Assembly: GCA_026419785.1 (NCBI GenBank)
Contig: JAODTK010003799.1
Span: 62,001-126,000, forward strand
Reading direction: 5' to 3'
DNA length: 64,000 bases
Source of the DNA: Sclerodactyla briareus
Lineage: Eukaryota; Echinodermata; Holothuroidea; Dendrochirotida; Sclerodactylidae
Shown here: positions 23,337-35,760 of the stretch, one piece after another
Numbering within the stretch: position 1 is the stretch's first letter
How the letters are laid out: every line of letters starts with the position of its first letter
Translations under genes and position numbers: made by a program
Notes under the pieces: model-generated
The model's database searches: none
Told to the model about the DNA's origin: nothing
What the model saw: the letters and a program-made list of their open reading frames with translations, nothing else

Positions 23337-24882
23337 TCATTGTGACGATATATCGTGTCGATACCTTGTCGCGTCAGACGCCTGATTTTCGTCGGGCTCC
23401 CTTAAAGCGGCGCACGTCTCACTCGCTTTCATAACTCCTCATACCAGTCCCGAGTCAAAAAAGGCTAAACCAGGTGACATTGTTCCAAATAGGGGGTTAT
23501 ATACCCCGCCATTTAACAATTTCACTGACGGACCTGTCAAGTGGCAACCGATTTGAGCATACCTTGAACTTACCACAGTCCTTTTTTACCAAACCCCAAA
23601 AGCCTCACAAAATGGTCCAAATGGTCAATTATTTGCCAGGAAGAAACGATACAACGCTGAGCGTTTTTTTGCATCACTGTCTCAACTCAGCTTACAAGTC
23701 CCAGCCACCTACAAGTGATCAAATTGTTCATCGGCTATCATTTTTGTCTGATTAAAACATATCACGAAGGGACCCGCCGCGCCGTTGCTCAACAGGCGCA
23801 TGGACCTCCTTGAATGCAAACCTACTATGTGGTAGACTTCTCAAAGACACATGTCAGACTTGGTTAAGCCATTTTAGTTCAGACGTTTTGAACAAAAACC
23901 ACGCGACTGCAACTCCAACGGCAATCCCACGCCCCAGCGCGAATTATTGAAGTGGTTTTGCCCAATAGCCAGGCCCAAAATCCATTGAGTACGGATTCCA
24001 GGATCTCAGGTACCTCCCATAACGATTCAAGTCCTGTTTCGCCGGCAAAGCGCCAACACTAGATGGTGACCGTCAACCCTCCCCCCCCCCCTTATTACTA
24101 TTACTGTTTCAACTAGTTACCTTTCGAGCTACCAACCCTAGGATATCTGTAGGGGTGGAGATATTGTTGGCGGTCTGCGCACCCAACCTACCACTTAAAT
24201 GTTCTTGTCATTGGTCATTTGTGATCGCTGGGAGTGTCACGAACATTTCCAACTTTGTCCCAACGTGTTACCATTAACGCGCTAACCTAGTTAAGCTGAA
24301 AGGGTGGGGGAATATTGTAAGGCGTTCTGGCCGCACCCAACCCACCACATAAAATCCTGTCATTGTCATTTGTGAATAGCTGGGAGTGCCCGATCATTTT
24401 CTAACTTTGTTTACTGGTTTACCTCCCGAGCTACTTAGGTTATCTGTGGGGTGAGGATATTGTAGGTCGTCTGGCGCACCCATCCCACCACATAAAATGT
24501 CTGTCTTGGTCATTTGTGATAGTTGGAGTGTCACGAACATTTTCCACGTTGTTCCAACTAGTTTACCTCATGAGCTAAGCTAGCTCACTTTTTGGGCCCC
24601 AGTTATTGGCGCATGGCGGGCCCCCCACCCACTACAATGTCTGTCACGGTCATTCCTGTTTCATGGAGAATGCTGACATTTTGCTGTAGATTTCCCTCGG
24701 TTACCTCGGGAGCTAAGTTAACCTAATTTTTGGGCCTTTTGTTATGGCCCTCACCACCAAACCCAACAGAAGGTGCGTGCCAGACGACGATTTCCTTGTC
24801 ATGGCCATATCGTTTCTCCTGCCTGTATGGCCCAATTGGTTACCCCACCTCTCCAGCTGATGACCCCCCTGGGCTCGCCCGC
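23336..24882 (-). repeat. Right inverted arm of the Penelope-like composite
   Basis: Inverted, diverged counterpart of 17390-19880; see there for landmark pairs. The minisatellite part is at about 24100-24720, with unit landmarks near 24190, 24345, 24488 and 24631, giving the same ~145-bp period. The outer end is near gggctcgcccgctc (24869-24882), matching gagccc at 17393. No gene is seen; the 93-residue frame at 23474-23755 has no recognisable motif. Confidence 0.8.
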
Positions 24883-25592
24883 TCTAATACATTTCATGGT
24901 AATCCAACAAACTTGAACATTTTGCATCAATGAATCATTATACACACTGCTAACCCCAGTGACTCAGTCAATGATAACATTTTGGGGGACTAAGATAGCC
25001 CATAACCCATCAACTTCATGAAAAATCGAATAAACTTTGAAATTTGGAATATAACCATGCAATATGAATTTGGCAATAAAACCATGCAATAAATATAACG
25101 GTTCTTTTGGTTTCCATCATTTGAGGCAGCACAGAATAAGGGTGATCTGGGGGGGGGGGGGGATGACAGTAGGAGAGGGGCTAACTACCAAATTTATCTT
25201 GTGATACTTTCTGCAACAACTCATTGACTTGATCCTTGCTTCACCCCACAAGTTTTCAAGAATTACATTTTCTCGAGGCTGCCCTGCTCTAAACCCTCCA
25301 GAGTGCCATTGGTCCCTACCAATGGATGCAGAACCATGCCACTGAACACTAGGCCTCCTGCCCACCCCCAACCATTTGGAAACAATATTCAGCAAAATTA
25401 TGTAATTTCTAATTTTGGTGGCTTTAAATGGGTTCTTGGGGAGACAGTCCATTTCAACCTTCCTATCCCTCCATTAATTAGTGAAGTCCTGGTCCCTTAG
25501 CTGCATATATGACACTGGGTACAATAATGTAGGGTAATCTTAACACTGCTTTAGAAAGAGCTCCAGTTATATAAATTCAGCACAGTGTGTTA
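24883..25592. other. No gene seen; A/T-rich with a G run
   Basis: Contains atgcaat-rich text near 25060-25100 like the repeats at 35200 and 56460, and a G run at 25149-25162. Confidence 0.5.
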
Positions 25593-25593
25593 G

Positions 25594-25604
25594 CTATCTA
25601 TCTA

Positions 25605-25653
<49 letters not shown>

Positions 25654-25654
25654 C
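25594..25654. repeat. CTAT tetranucleotide microsatellite
   Basis: About 15 CTAT units with one interruption near 25603. Confidence 0.97.
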
Positions 25655-25689
25655 AGTCTTAAACTTTCGCTTTTTGGCACAAAATGTCC

Positions 25690-26480
25690 GTGCTTCGATG
25701 ATTTTGACCAGACTTGGTTCATAATGTTTTCATGACTGTTAGGTCTCTTTGACTAACCTACCTAAGGTCAAATGTATTGAAAAGGGGCACATGGCAATAA
25801 GTGAAAACTGCACAAACCTATTACTTCTCCACATGTTGGTGCACAATGCGGATGTTCGGGTGCACATGATGGTCTATCAGCTGTACATTCGGGGTTTCAG
25901 GAATTTTTGGTCCTAGTTCCTCTGGTACTTGAAAATGCATCCCTCCCACATGCTTCCATAATTTTCTCAAATGTTGCATTTAATGTTCCTTGGAGAGGGC
26001 CATTGGGGGTGTTTCGGAATTTGTGAAATGTCGCAAAACCTTGTATCTCCTACAAATTCTGGTTTGCACAGTGCTGATATTTGGTCATGATAGATGTCCA
26101 ATCGACGTACCTTTAGGGTGTTTCGGGAATTTTTGTTTCCATGGTTCGACATGGCCGAAGCCCATTCAATGATATTTCACACAATTGGTGCTTGACTGCA
26201 ATCTCCTTCTCCTCCCCACTAGCTTCATTTATTTCTTCAAAATTACATGTACATGTAATGGTCCTTCGATAGAGGGCGGCCATGGGACGTTCAGGAATTT
26301 TGGGCCTATGGGCCCATTTTATGAATTTCATGGAATTTCACACATTGTACTCGAATGCTCTCCTTCCATTCCACAATTTCCAATTGTTTTTCCTTCTCTT
26401 CTTCAATTTTTATGCCAATGCTCTCCTCGGTTAGTGGGTCCATCCCCCGGAGATTGTTTGCGAACTCTTGGCTGAAGGCC
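25690..26480 (+). repeat. Decayed units of the 260-300 bp repeat family
   Basis: Shares tctcctacaaattctgg, gcacagtgctgatattt, gttcaggaattttgggcc, atgggcccattttatgaa and aatttcacacattgtac with the array at 15800-16865. About three units are present, spaced roughly 240 bp apart. No coding signal. Confidence 0.7.
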
Positions 26481-27869
26481 CAATGTTGGCCTATGCCCCT
26501 CATTTATCACCCAAATCAGGGGCGCGGCGGAATGTATTTTATTGTGGGGGGGGGGTTAATTTGACTGTTTACTATCTAAGCGTAGCGCCACATTGGTTGT
26601 CGCGAAGCGTAGAAGAAATTTTGGGTTTCCCGAGGCCCTCTGATGCCTTAAACGCATTTCGGTGGCTGTGCTCAAATATCTAGTCATAAAGACAGGTCCA
26701 TTTGTGACTTGCATGAATATCAAGAACAAATTCAGAGAAAACATGCATTTTGAATATAAGTTTTGATGCCAAGTTGAATGAAAATTCACTCCGTACATGT
26801 ATTCATTTGATCCAGCCAAGTTACATTTAACCAACCCTTTCTAATTATGCACGTGTTTGCCAGTTTGTAGATGTGCTGTCGTTTCCGGGAATGTATAGCT
26901 ATGCCCATGTGCATAATTAAGGCATATGTTAAACAACACCTTTTGAAATTGCAAAATTTGAAGATTCACCGACTTTCAAAGTAATCCTTACTGTCGTGGA
27001 TGAGGGTGATCCACCGAAATTTTATTCTTAAATTGGTATGCTCTTTCGCTGACAATAAGCCTACCAACTTACTAACTGTACATCAACTACACCATACCAT
27101 TTTTCAAAATGGCTACTTTTTCATAATAGTTTACACATTCTTAACTCTATCTGAAGAATGAAACATGAAGCACATGCTGAGTTGGAACATGTTTTGTCTT
27201 GCATAATTCAAATAGTTTCAGCAATCAAGCCTTCGTTATCACGTGCTAAGGCATATTACCGCGATTCATCATATGGATTCTAAAATAAAGTCATTTTAAT
27301 GGCCAAATCTGCCTTAGGTCATATTTAGTAGAAAGTAATAGGCCTCTACGACTTTCTGACAAGCATCGCAACCACACCTCGATGATTGATTGATGGGTTT
27401 GCCCTGGAGCAAGATTACCCCGCTATGTACATAATGTGGCATATTAGCCTATTAGTGTGTACATAGGCTACAGTGATGTTGCATTGGGTGAGGAGTGCAG
27501 AACTTGAAAACAGTGAATCTGTCAAACCGAATGCGACGTGCAGTACAGGCTTCTGCTCACGAGTATCGCATTACGGCCATTACGGGTCCGCAAAGATGCA
27601 ACTGGTAGATGACTCATTGCTATAAATAGCCTCCAGAGTGCTTTATGATTGATTGTCACTAATCACGGAGTATTCCTAGAACTGTTGAAATATTAATTTA
27701 AACCAATCAGGCGATAGCATTAAATACCTATATTGAATGTTTTCGACACTCGCAAAGATTGGGGGCTAACAAGCGTTTGCCCCCTCATTTTTTTTATGGG
27801 GGGTTTTGACCGCCCCCCCCCCCGGTTCCGCCGCCACTGCGCAAAATGCTTCTTACGAATTTTGAGCAC
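26481..27869. other. No gene seen
   Basis: AT-rich. Includes a C run at 27811-27822 and a G run near 26546. Open frames on both strands are below 100 residues and unrecognised. Confidence 0.5.
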
Positions 27870-28020
27870 AGGTCAGTGCGTTGTTCGGTTCATAATGAAC
27901 AGTCTAATAGCGTGGCCTCAGGTCTCAGGAATTTTTTGGACTTGATGTCCCTTTGGGCCCGAGGGCGCCTATCATGTGCAATCACGCAAAATGGTTAATG
28001 TCCCGCAAAAATACCCTCAA
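27870..28020 (+). repeat. Single unit of the 260-300 bp repeat family
   Basis: gttcggttcataatgaacagtc, ctaatagcgtggcct, gggcccgagggc and atgtgcaatcacgcaaaatg match the unit at 29960-30190 and more weakly 15800-16865. Confidence 0.7.
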
Positions 28021-28580
28021 AAAACAAATATAAAACGGATCTAAAGTTCTACTCCTCGTCAGGCCACCGATCCTGAAATTTTTGCGAGCGCCTTAGTGCT
28101 TAGCATAATGAAGACGGTATGTTCCTTGAATGGTGCATCTTTCACATGTTAGGACAGTACATAAATCAGCCAATGTTGAACTATTGCAAAGAAATGCATC
28201 TGTACATAACATTGGTCTCTTTCATGAGATATTAGTTCATTTATACGATTTGGAGCTACAGCACTATTGGTGCTCATCGTTTAGTCAGCATGCCCAGTGT
28301 TTTAGTTTATAATTATATTCGTGTAGGGGGCCCAGAAGAGGGATGACCAGGCAGAAGTGGACAATTTCCCCATTTGGCCTCAAGGTAAAGGCAGGTTTTG
28401 ACAATAAAAGCCTGTCTGTTACAGATAGGATTACTAGTTAGGATGAAGGAAAAGACATAGCTGAGGGGTTGAAATGAGTAAAACCCAACTAGAGATAGTG
28501 TTTTGGTTTTTTTCTGCAACCTCTTGTTAATTAATATCCATGCTTCAATACTTAGTGACGTCAGCATCATGCATGTCGGC
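28021..28580. other. No gene seen
   Basis: Nothing recognisable on either strand. Confidence 0.5.
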
Positions 28581-29395
28581 TAGGGTACCCCAAGACTATA
28601 CGCAAGTCTCTAGTCGGTCGTTGCAGGAAATGTTATTAATTTGACAGTTTTTGGTCCGTAGTGCCCTTGAAGACCTTTGAGACATAACTGTTCTTTGAAA
28701 ATTTACCCTTGCATAATATTCAGCAGTCCCAAAATTCCCATATCGCCCACAGTCACTAGAAGTTATTATTGCAGAAATGTTATTTCGCAGTTTTGTTGAC
28801 CTTGAATTACCTTTGATGACATGACATTTTTAAGAAAAGTTGCCTCCATGTGAATGCACCAAGCCATAAACAGTATGAGGTATCAGATAAACACAGAACC
28901 CAGTTCTCTAATCCCCCAAAAGGTATCAAAACCAAACCTTTGACCCCCTGAAGACCAGGTGTCAGATTAAAGCGGGAGTTTGTTCCGTCTATTCAGCACA
29001 CGGCTCTACTCACATATCCAAAAATGGACGTTTCTATTGTTCTTTGTCCTATAACTCCAAAAATCACATTTTTCAAAGACTTGCACCTTGACCTCTTGAC
29101 CTTGTCAATTCGATGTTGTTTGATCCACCCAACTGAAAATCACTATTGACAAATCCTCCGACACCCTAACTGCACTCATTTGGATCATTGACCTTTTTTA
29201 ACCAAAATCTTTGAAAAATTGCATAATTTATGCAAATTAAGTCATTAAATACCTCCCCGTGACCATGAAACTGTTGTTAAATTGAACAGGATTGCAGGTG
29301 TACCATCTCCACGAGTTTCAATGGATCAACTAACTCCAACTTCTGCATAATATGCAATTTTACACTTAAATGCAATTAGCACCTGAAATCAAGGA
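28581..29395. repeat. Diverged GACC/ATGCAAATTA-type repeat tract
   Basis: Repeated phrases include gttgaccttgaatta, ctttgatgacatgac, acctttgaccccctgaag, ccttgacctcttgaccttg (about 29086-29104) and gcataatttatgcaaattaa. They resemble units at 30190, 35200 and 56460. Units are too diverged to delimit. Confidence 0.45.
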
Positions 29396-29398
29396 CCA

Positions 29399-29545
29399 TG
29401 GATGTAGTCGCGATCAGACTCGGTCCTCGAATTATCCTCGAATTGCTGGTCTCGGTCTCGATTTTCGAGACCGCCATACCTCCAGTGTATAACTAAAGAT
29501 GTGATGCGGTCTCGGTCTTGGCCTATCCGGTCTCGACTACATCCC
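29399..29545. mobile_element. Small inverted-repeat element (MITE-like), about 145 bp
   Basis: Starts with ggatgtagtcgcgatcag and ends with ccggtctcgactacatccc, whose complement is gggatgtagtcgagaccgg. The terminal 15-20 bp are therefore inverted repeats. The interior is rich in ggtctcgg. A related element is at 53778-53926. No coding capacity. Confidence 0.75.
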
Positions 29546-29959
29546 TGGAAATGACCTCATAGTGACCCTCGTTACTACGCAAATTATGGAACTATAAATA
29601 CACCACTCCACCATTTTCATGCAAATCCCAACAAACTTCAAAACGACCACACACAACAAGTGAACCAAGTCTCCTTTCCCAAAGTTCCGGCGAGACAAAA
29701 ACGACAATTGAAGATCTCAAAGCACCGAGTATGAAGAAGATTTTTGTGACTGCATGTGAAGCCTCATCCGCCCCTCCGAGGGATTATTGCACTGCTGGGA
29801 TTAACATTGGTGACTCTCGTCGGCAGGATGAACGTCGAGCTTTAACTCATAATATGCCATATAAACAAAGTCCATCGGGGCTGATCCCCTCCCAGAATAC
29901 GTTAGCCTGTCCTGATCACATAATGCAAATGCGTTTCTTGGTGCAGTGCTGATATATTC

Positions 29960-30190
29960 TGTCAAATAATAATACCTAACTTCGGTTTTCCCAAGTTCCC
30001 ACTGGGCCCAAGGGCCTCATGTGAATCACGCAAAATCTTTCTCCTAAAATTTCCAATGCACAGTGCCAGTGCTAATGTCGGTCATGTGACAACCTAATAG
30101 CCGTACCTTCCAGGAATTTTTGGTCCCGAGTAATAGCCGAGGGCCCATCATGTGCAATCACGCAAAATGATTTTCCTCCTACAGTGGGGT
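29960..30190 (+). repeat. Unit(s) of the 260-300 bp repeat family
   Basis: Two short tandem passes of ttcc.aagttccc/ggaatttttggtcccg followed by gggccc..catgtg.aatcacgcaaaat. Matches 27870-28020. Confidence 0.7.
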
Positions 30191-31260
30191 GCGAGTTAGG
30201 GTGTTAACAAGCTGAACTTGGCCAAAATATAATTTTTTTCACAATTTCCTCCCATCTTTCCCTGACCCTGCCCCCCATCTACACTGAAAACATAGGTACT
30301 GTTCTCCCCATAATAAAGCTAAAAGCAACCACCAAACTTCAACTTGATTGGACCAAAGCCTTCTGGACTTATCCTCTCCACGAGATTTTCAGACTTCGAC
30401 TCTACTGACCTCAGACCTGCCCCCAAACAATATGATCGTGTCTTCATGGGGAAGTCACATACAAAGTTACCAGGCGTCCTCATCCCGGTGGGTCGGGTTA
30501 TGCTCTTCACAGCCTCAAATTTACCCAATTTTATCAATTTTCACAATTTCCAAAAAAAAAAGACACCTGTTCCACACCAAAAACATAGGTCCTTTACTAC
30601 CCAATTAAAGAGCAACACACCCAATTTCAGCTGATTGGACCAAGCATTCTGGACTTATCCTCCTCTCAAGATTTTCAGACTTGACTTCTAATGACCTTTG
30701 AACCTGACCCCAAAACAATAGGATCGTGTACCTCATGGGGAACCCACATACCAAGTATCAAGCTTTAATCATCCAGTTGGGGTCGGGCTAATGCCTTCAA
30801 TCACAAGCTAAAATTGCCCAAATATTTTTCAAACAATTCATTACTTCCCCAAAACGATCGCTGTTCCGTACGAAAAACACTAGGTTGCTTGTACTCTCAT
30901 AAGGAATCTACGCACTAAATTTCAGCTTGATTGGACCAAGCATTCTGGACTACCTCTTCACAAGATTTTCATCACACTTTGACCTCTAATTGACTTCAAG
31001 ATGACCTTTGACCTGACCCCAAAACAATAGAAATCGTGTCCTCATCACGGACCCCCCCATACCAAGTCATGAGCTTTCATCATCCAGGTGAGGTCAGTTA
31101 TGCTCTTTATAAGCCAGGTGTCACAGACTACCCACACACACACCACCACATACACTGTCATGACTGCATAGATTCCAGAGACTTTAGTCAAGGAATAAAG
31201 AAACAAGAACCAGAGGTGACAATCTACTCCATAGGCCAAGCTCATACCAAGTGAGAACCC
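30191..31260 (+). repeat. Tandem array, about 293-bp unit, ending in a CA-rich tail
   Basis: The phrase gattggaccaa..c.ttctggac recurs at about 30341, 30631 and 30927. Each unit continues with cacaagattttcagactttgacc, ctctaatgacctttgacctgacccc, aaacaata..atcgtgt and cataccaagt. The last unit holds tgacctttgacct (31002-31014), an exact AGGTCA direct repeat with one spacer on the minus strand. The array ends in gccaggtgtcacagactacc then CA repeats, as does the related array at 40030-40800. Confidence 0.85.
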
Positions 31261-34200
31261 TCTACATATTTCACGTTTATGGAAAAAAAGACAATTCAAA
31301 TCCACTGCCCCACTGTCCTAAGATTCATGAACTTGGCTCAGTCCTGAGTCACCAGGCATGAGTGTAGCGCAGTCCATTCTTCTGTTGAGGCTGTCCTTCC
31401 CTGTGAAGCAGTGGGGATCCTTCAACGGATTGGGGTGCACTCAAGTTCATCTGAAATACAGCTCTCTTATTGCAGAAAAAAACTTATATTTCTCACCGAT
31501 AGTGTCACATGCAACATCCAGTGGGGATTATACCCCCCTTTTTGCAATGCCCATGACATTTTCACACAGTGATCTTTGGTTTGAAGTCCATCATCCCCCC
31601 CCCCCACTTTTTTTTCACATGGATGTGCCCCACTGGTATTCATCATACTAGTGAAAATCAGACGGGAACTGGAGAGGAAGATATGGATCTGGCTGCACAT
31701 CTTCCTTCTCATCTTCTGAACTACTGCAACTATGGAATTGGCACCCCAGAACCATTGTAATAAAAAATCAAAAACCACGATTGCCTCTACACTGTTTCAT
31801 ATCCCTAGAGACAGGCGAGGGTAAACTAGGTGAACACTCTGCTGAGTCCCCACCCCTTCCCCTCCCCCCCCCCCCCCCCAGGTCTTCATGAGCCATAATG
31901 TAGCAATTTTCGCACCTTGAAGCAGGGCCTCAGAGTGCATCACAATATTACCCCTGGTCATCATTAGTACAGCTCATCTCCAACAGACACTGGTGTGCCA
32001 GCCGATCATTGTAAATGACAAGCCACACCCCACATGTACCCAATTAACACCTGGGTGGAAAAGGAGACAAGCAAGTGTGAAGTGCCCCTGTCTACAGAAA
32101 CAACCGCGACTGACCTCAAACCAAATCTTTGGGCTCACACGTCCAGAGCCCTCTGACCACTCACTAGGCCACCGCACCTGATAAATCAGGCCCATTTTGC
32201 TATTGGTGGATGGATATGAATATTATTTACAACTTGCTGTACTACTCCTCTCCTGGTTTCTTGGCAGGTTATTATTGACTGGTACATGGACACTGGCTGT
32301 CCAAGATGTTTATTGTCACATTTTTTCCCAAGACAACAGGCAGGTCCAGATTCGGAAGAGAAAAAACTCTGAGTATAACATACTACCAAAAACACACAAA
32401 AAACGTTTTCACACACATGTATAGAAGAACTTTAATCGTATAAAAAAGATACAAAATATGGCAAGTATTACACAGTTATATTACCATGACGCGTACAAAA
32501 ATAGGTCTATACACGATATTTCATTTTGATATTGGTACATATTGACATAATCAACCAATGGCTAGGAGAAGACAATTGTTCAAGCCCACATATTTAGAAC
32601 TACTATTGGGGATCACATCACTGTGCTTTCAATAGTTGTCAAAAACAAACAACTATTGACTTATGACTATTGGACATATATTAGACACTTTATACCAACC
32701 ACATATTTTTCCTCTGGCAATGGTTGAATTTGACTCTGATGTCCACCTTAATCCCTAAACCTAGCTAAGATTAGGCTACAATTGAGTCAGTCGCATAGCC
32801 AGCCTTCCGAGCCGCCGGGCGAGACCGATTTATTCTTCTTGATTGCTGGGAACATTTCTACCCTTCCCGGTGGAGGTGAAACTAACTTTATTTATGAGGG
32901 TGTCAACAAAGCAGGCTTCTCGTATCTCAAATCATACCCTTATTACCCTCAATGCAATTTTGGGCCCACTAATTTCGCAACTTACTCACTGGATTTCCTC
33001 CGCACTATTTTCTCTCCCCCTCCCATTCTTTCCCATTCTCCATTTTGCAGGAAAGGCCTTTATTTCCAATTTGTTTTTCCCTCTCAATGTTTAAGTCAGT
33101 GAGGAACTCACTCAACGCCCCCCCCCCCACATGCCACTGTAAAGAGTTAATTCAACACCAGCAGCCAATCACAGCAGTCGTTACATTAATCTTATATTAA
33201 CTGCCATGTCACATATTTACTCTATAGCACAGACATTGACAAAGGTTTATATTCAAAACCCTTGGTTTAACCCACCCACCCACAACCTGCATTTTCAGTT
33301 CCAGACCACTGATTGTTTCTCCTACTTTTTTGCTTATCCGAGGCACCATGTCAAGTTTCAGTGTATAACTCAACCATGCTCCGATCCTGTGAACTTACCA
33401 ATAGTTTGTGTGAGCAGGTGTGTGGATAACCTGGCACATCAATTCAAGAGGGTGTTACTGACCTCTCCCCCCCCCCCCCCCCCCCCCCCCCCAACTCCTC
33501 ATTTTGCAAAATGTGACCGAACGCGGTCATAGATTCACAGAGTCACAGAGTCAACTGTATTATTATTGTGCTAATGACTGGCTATACAGAGCAAACTAGT
33601 TGACATGGTATTCAGTCATGCCCACTCACTCAACCTCCTGCACCTCATCATGGCGACAGCTATGGGTGGCTGGAGAAGGAGCCATGGTTTGATGATCTGT
33701 CACAGGATGATCCCAAGGCAAGACACCCACACACCCCCCCCACCACCCCCCCCCCCCCCTCCCCGCCGCCCCCTTCCAAGGATCACACGATTATAAGTTT
33801 CATGACTCTGAGCATATCACCACATGGGGAAACCAACTGCCTGAATGTTCAAAGACAGTACAGGATGGCAGCCCAGCCTTCTCACACATGCAGGGAATAC
33901 CATTGGAAACCTCACCTCAAAGGTTCAAAATATATATGTAACTCACAGCCTCATAAAGAATCCATTTTAATAAACAGATAAGAATGGAAATTGCTATAGA
34001 AAGACAAACAATCAAGCTACATGTAGTCCATGTGCCAGCAGGTGAACCGCGATGCGTATATCCCTGTAGAAATTATTGTGTTGTGCAGCATATCTATGGG
34101 AGCCCCCCTCTGTTGTAGCAGAACATTAACAGTCACAGAAGCAAGGACTGTGCATTAACTATATATAGCATGGGTGGGAAAGTTGACCAATCGGAACAAG

Positions 34201-34984
34201 AAAGGCACTAATCAAAATCTACTCATTATTATTGTTATTATCCACTATTATTGACTAGGATGCTATATTCCAATGGAGTGAGGTGGTAAGTTTGGTCACT
34301 TACATTGATTGGAACAGCGTGGTTTAATACGTGTCCTTCCACATTTTGAAAGAACCAATCTCTTAGCAGCTCTCTCCTAGTCAATTCTCATTGAGCTTAC
34401 ACAGCCAGCTCATACCGGGAACAGATGGCAAATCCCCAGAGTTGCAGGATCTCATCACCAAATGTGGAACTATTTTTTTTCGTTTCTACCTGCTACTATT
34501 TTCAGAATTGCAACGGCTTTGTTTTTGATACCTTTGTACCTTGGTCCTGAAAATTTGAACATTTCAGTTCGTCCAACCCATAATAATACTGAAACAGAAA
34601 GGATTTTTGAAATCCCAATTTGGCCAAAAATCTAACTTTCCCTTCCCCCCCTCCCCCCCTTGGAATCCACATTTTTGCTGATTGCATGGGAAAGTTGTAA
34701 TTTTGTATTTTCACATTGCTACAATCTTTGAAATATTGGAAAAGCGAATATCTTGAGGAATAGTTTAAAAATTGGAAAAATGGAAATTGCCCCAAAATTG
34801 TTTTTGCCCCCTAAAATTGGTCACAGTTTTAAATAGTTTTCTTTCCCTCCGCCTATGTTGAGAGGAATAATGTTGTGTTTGTGACTATTATTCAGAGATG
34901 TGCAAAATTTTACTGGTCAGCCACTCCAAATGGAGATATTTGCGAAAAAACAATTAGACTTCCAGTACAACAAGGCGAATTCCG
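31261..34984. other. No supported gene; many C runs
   Basis: C-rich runs lie at 31593-31605, 31863-31880, 33118-33129, 33467-33492 and 33733-33760. Open frames up to 108 residues (for example 32782-33102 and 33206-33532) show no recognisable domain or splice context. Possibly intergenic, 3' of the SGSH-like gene. Confidence 0.5.
33467..33492. repeat. Poly-C run, 26 nt
   Basis: Twenty-six uninterrupted C. Confidence 0.95.
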
Positions 34985-35195
34985 CCCCCAGTGTCTCGCC
35001 TGGTTGCGCGATCAAGGTTACTCGGTCTATTAGTCACCATGCAAACACTTACAAGGCATTCCATTGTCGCTTACAGAATTTCAGTTTAGCATTTAACAGG
35101 AACCATCCTACGAATCATGACGCCAATTTCAAATTCCGAAGGACTGCATTATTGCATTGTCACTAAAGAAGTACAAGTTTTGGAAATGTGACTAC
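34985..35195 (+). repeat. Dispersed repeat, copy 2 (partner at 17085-17305)
   Basis: Same block order as copy 1: cggtctattagtcaccatgc, aaacacttacaaggcattcc, tttcaaattccgaaggactg, agtacaagttttggaaatgtg. Direct orientation, diverged. Confidence 0.75.
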
Positions 35196-35199
35196 AATT

Positions 35200-35760
35200 G
35201 CCTCAATTATGGCAATTTAGCATTAACCAACCAAGTTTTTCATTCACGAACATCCAGCAACTTCTTCAAAATTATGGCATAAATTATGCAATTAGACAAC
35301 ACGTTGGCATGACCTCCACTGATCCTGAATCCATGAAACATTTTTTGACTCCATTTAAACCATACCCACCAGGTTCCATGAAAAGCCACCGCAACTTCGC
35401 ATAAATAGGCACAATGGTACGTCTCTGAATGACCTCTATTGACCCCAATATTGTTAAAAAGTTCTGGGCTGAAGTAACATATTCCCCAAGATCTTTGAAA
35501 GTCGCAACCCTTGTTGATGGTGTCATAAATTATTCAACGTTAGATGACTTAATTACATATTTTACACTGAAAAGCTGATCAGTTCATCTACCTCATTCCC
35601 GCCTCATGTGCCCACCATCATTATAGCACCTACGTTTCATCGTAATCTGCTAACGATCCTGTAACAGAAATTACTGAAATGGCTAATTACCTTACTTAAT
35701 TATATAGTGATTTTCGTGCCCAAAATCTAATCAATCGTGTTCACCCAACCCTGATGCTAC
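35200..35760 (+). repeat. Diverged ATGCAATTAGA / GACCTCCACTGA repeat
   Basis: Phrases tatgcaattagacaac, tgacctccactgatcctgaa, aaccatacccaccaggttcc and atgaaaagcc recur at 56460-56830, where they are in tandem with a ~130-bp period. Confidence 0.65.

Noticed and set aside
17390..24882. Assembly foldback (a read joined to its own complement) as the sole explanation for the inverted arms
   Set aside because: The pseudo-LTRs inside are in direct, not inverted, orientation, and the arms differ in length and sequence. A simple foldback would mirror everything.
17390..24882. Large DNA transposon of the Maverick/Polinton type, suggested by the long inverted ends
   Set aside because: No DNA polymerase B, integrase, ATPase or capsid text is seen. 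The interior reads as a Penelope-like RT.
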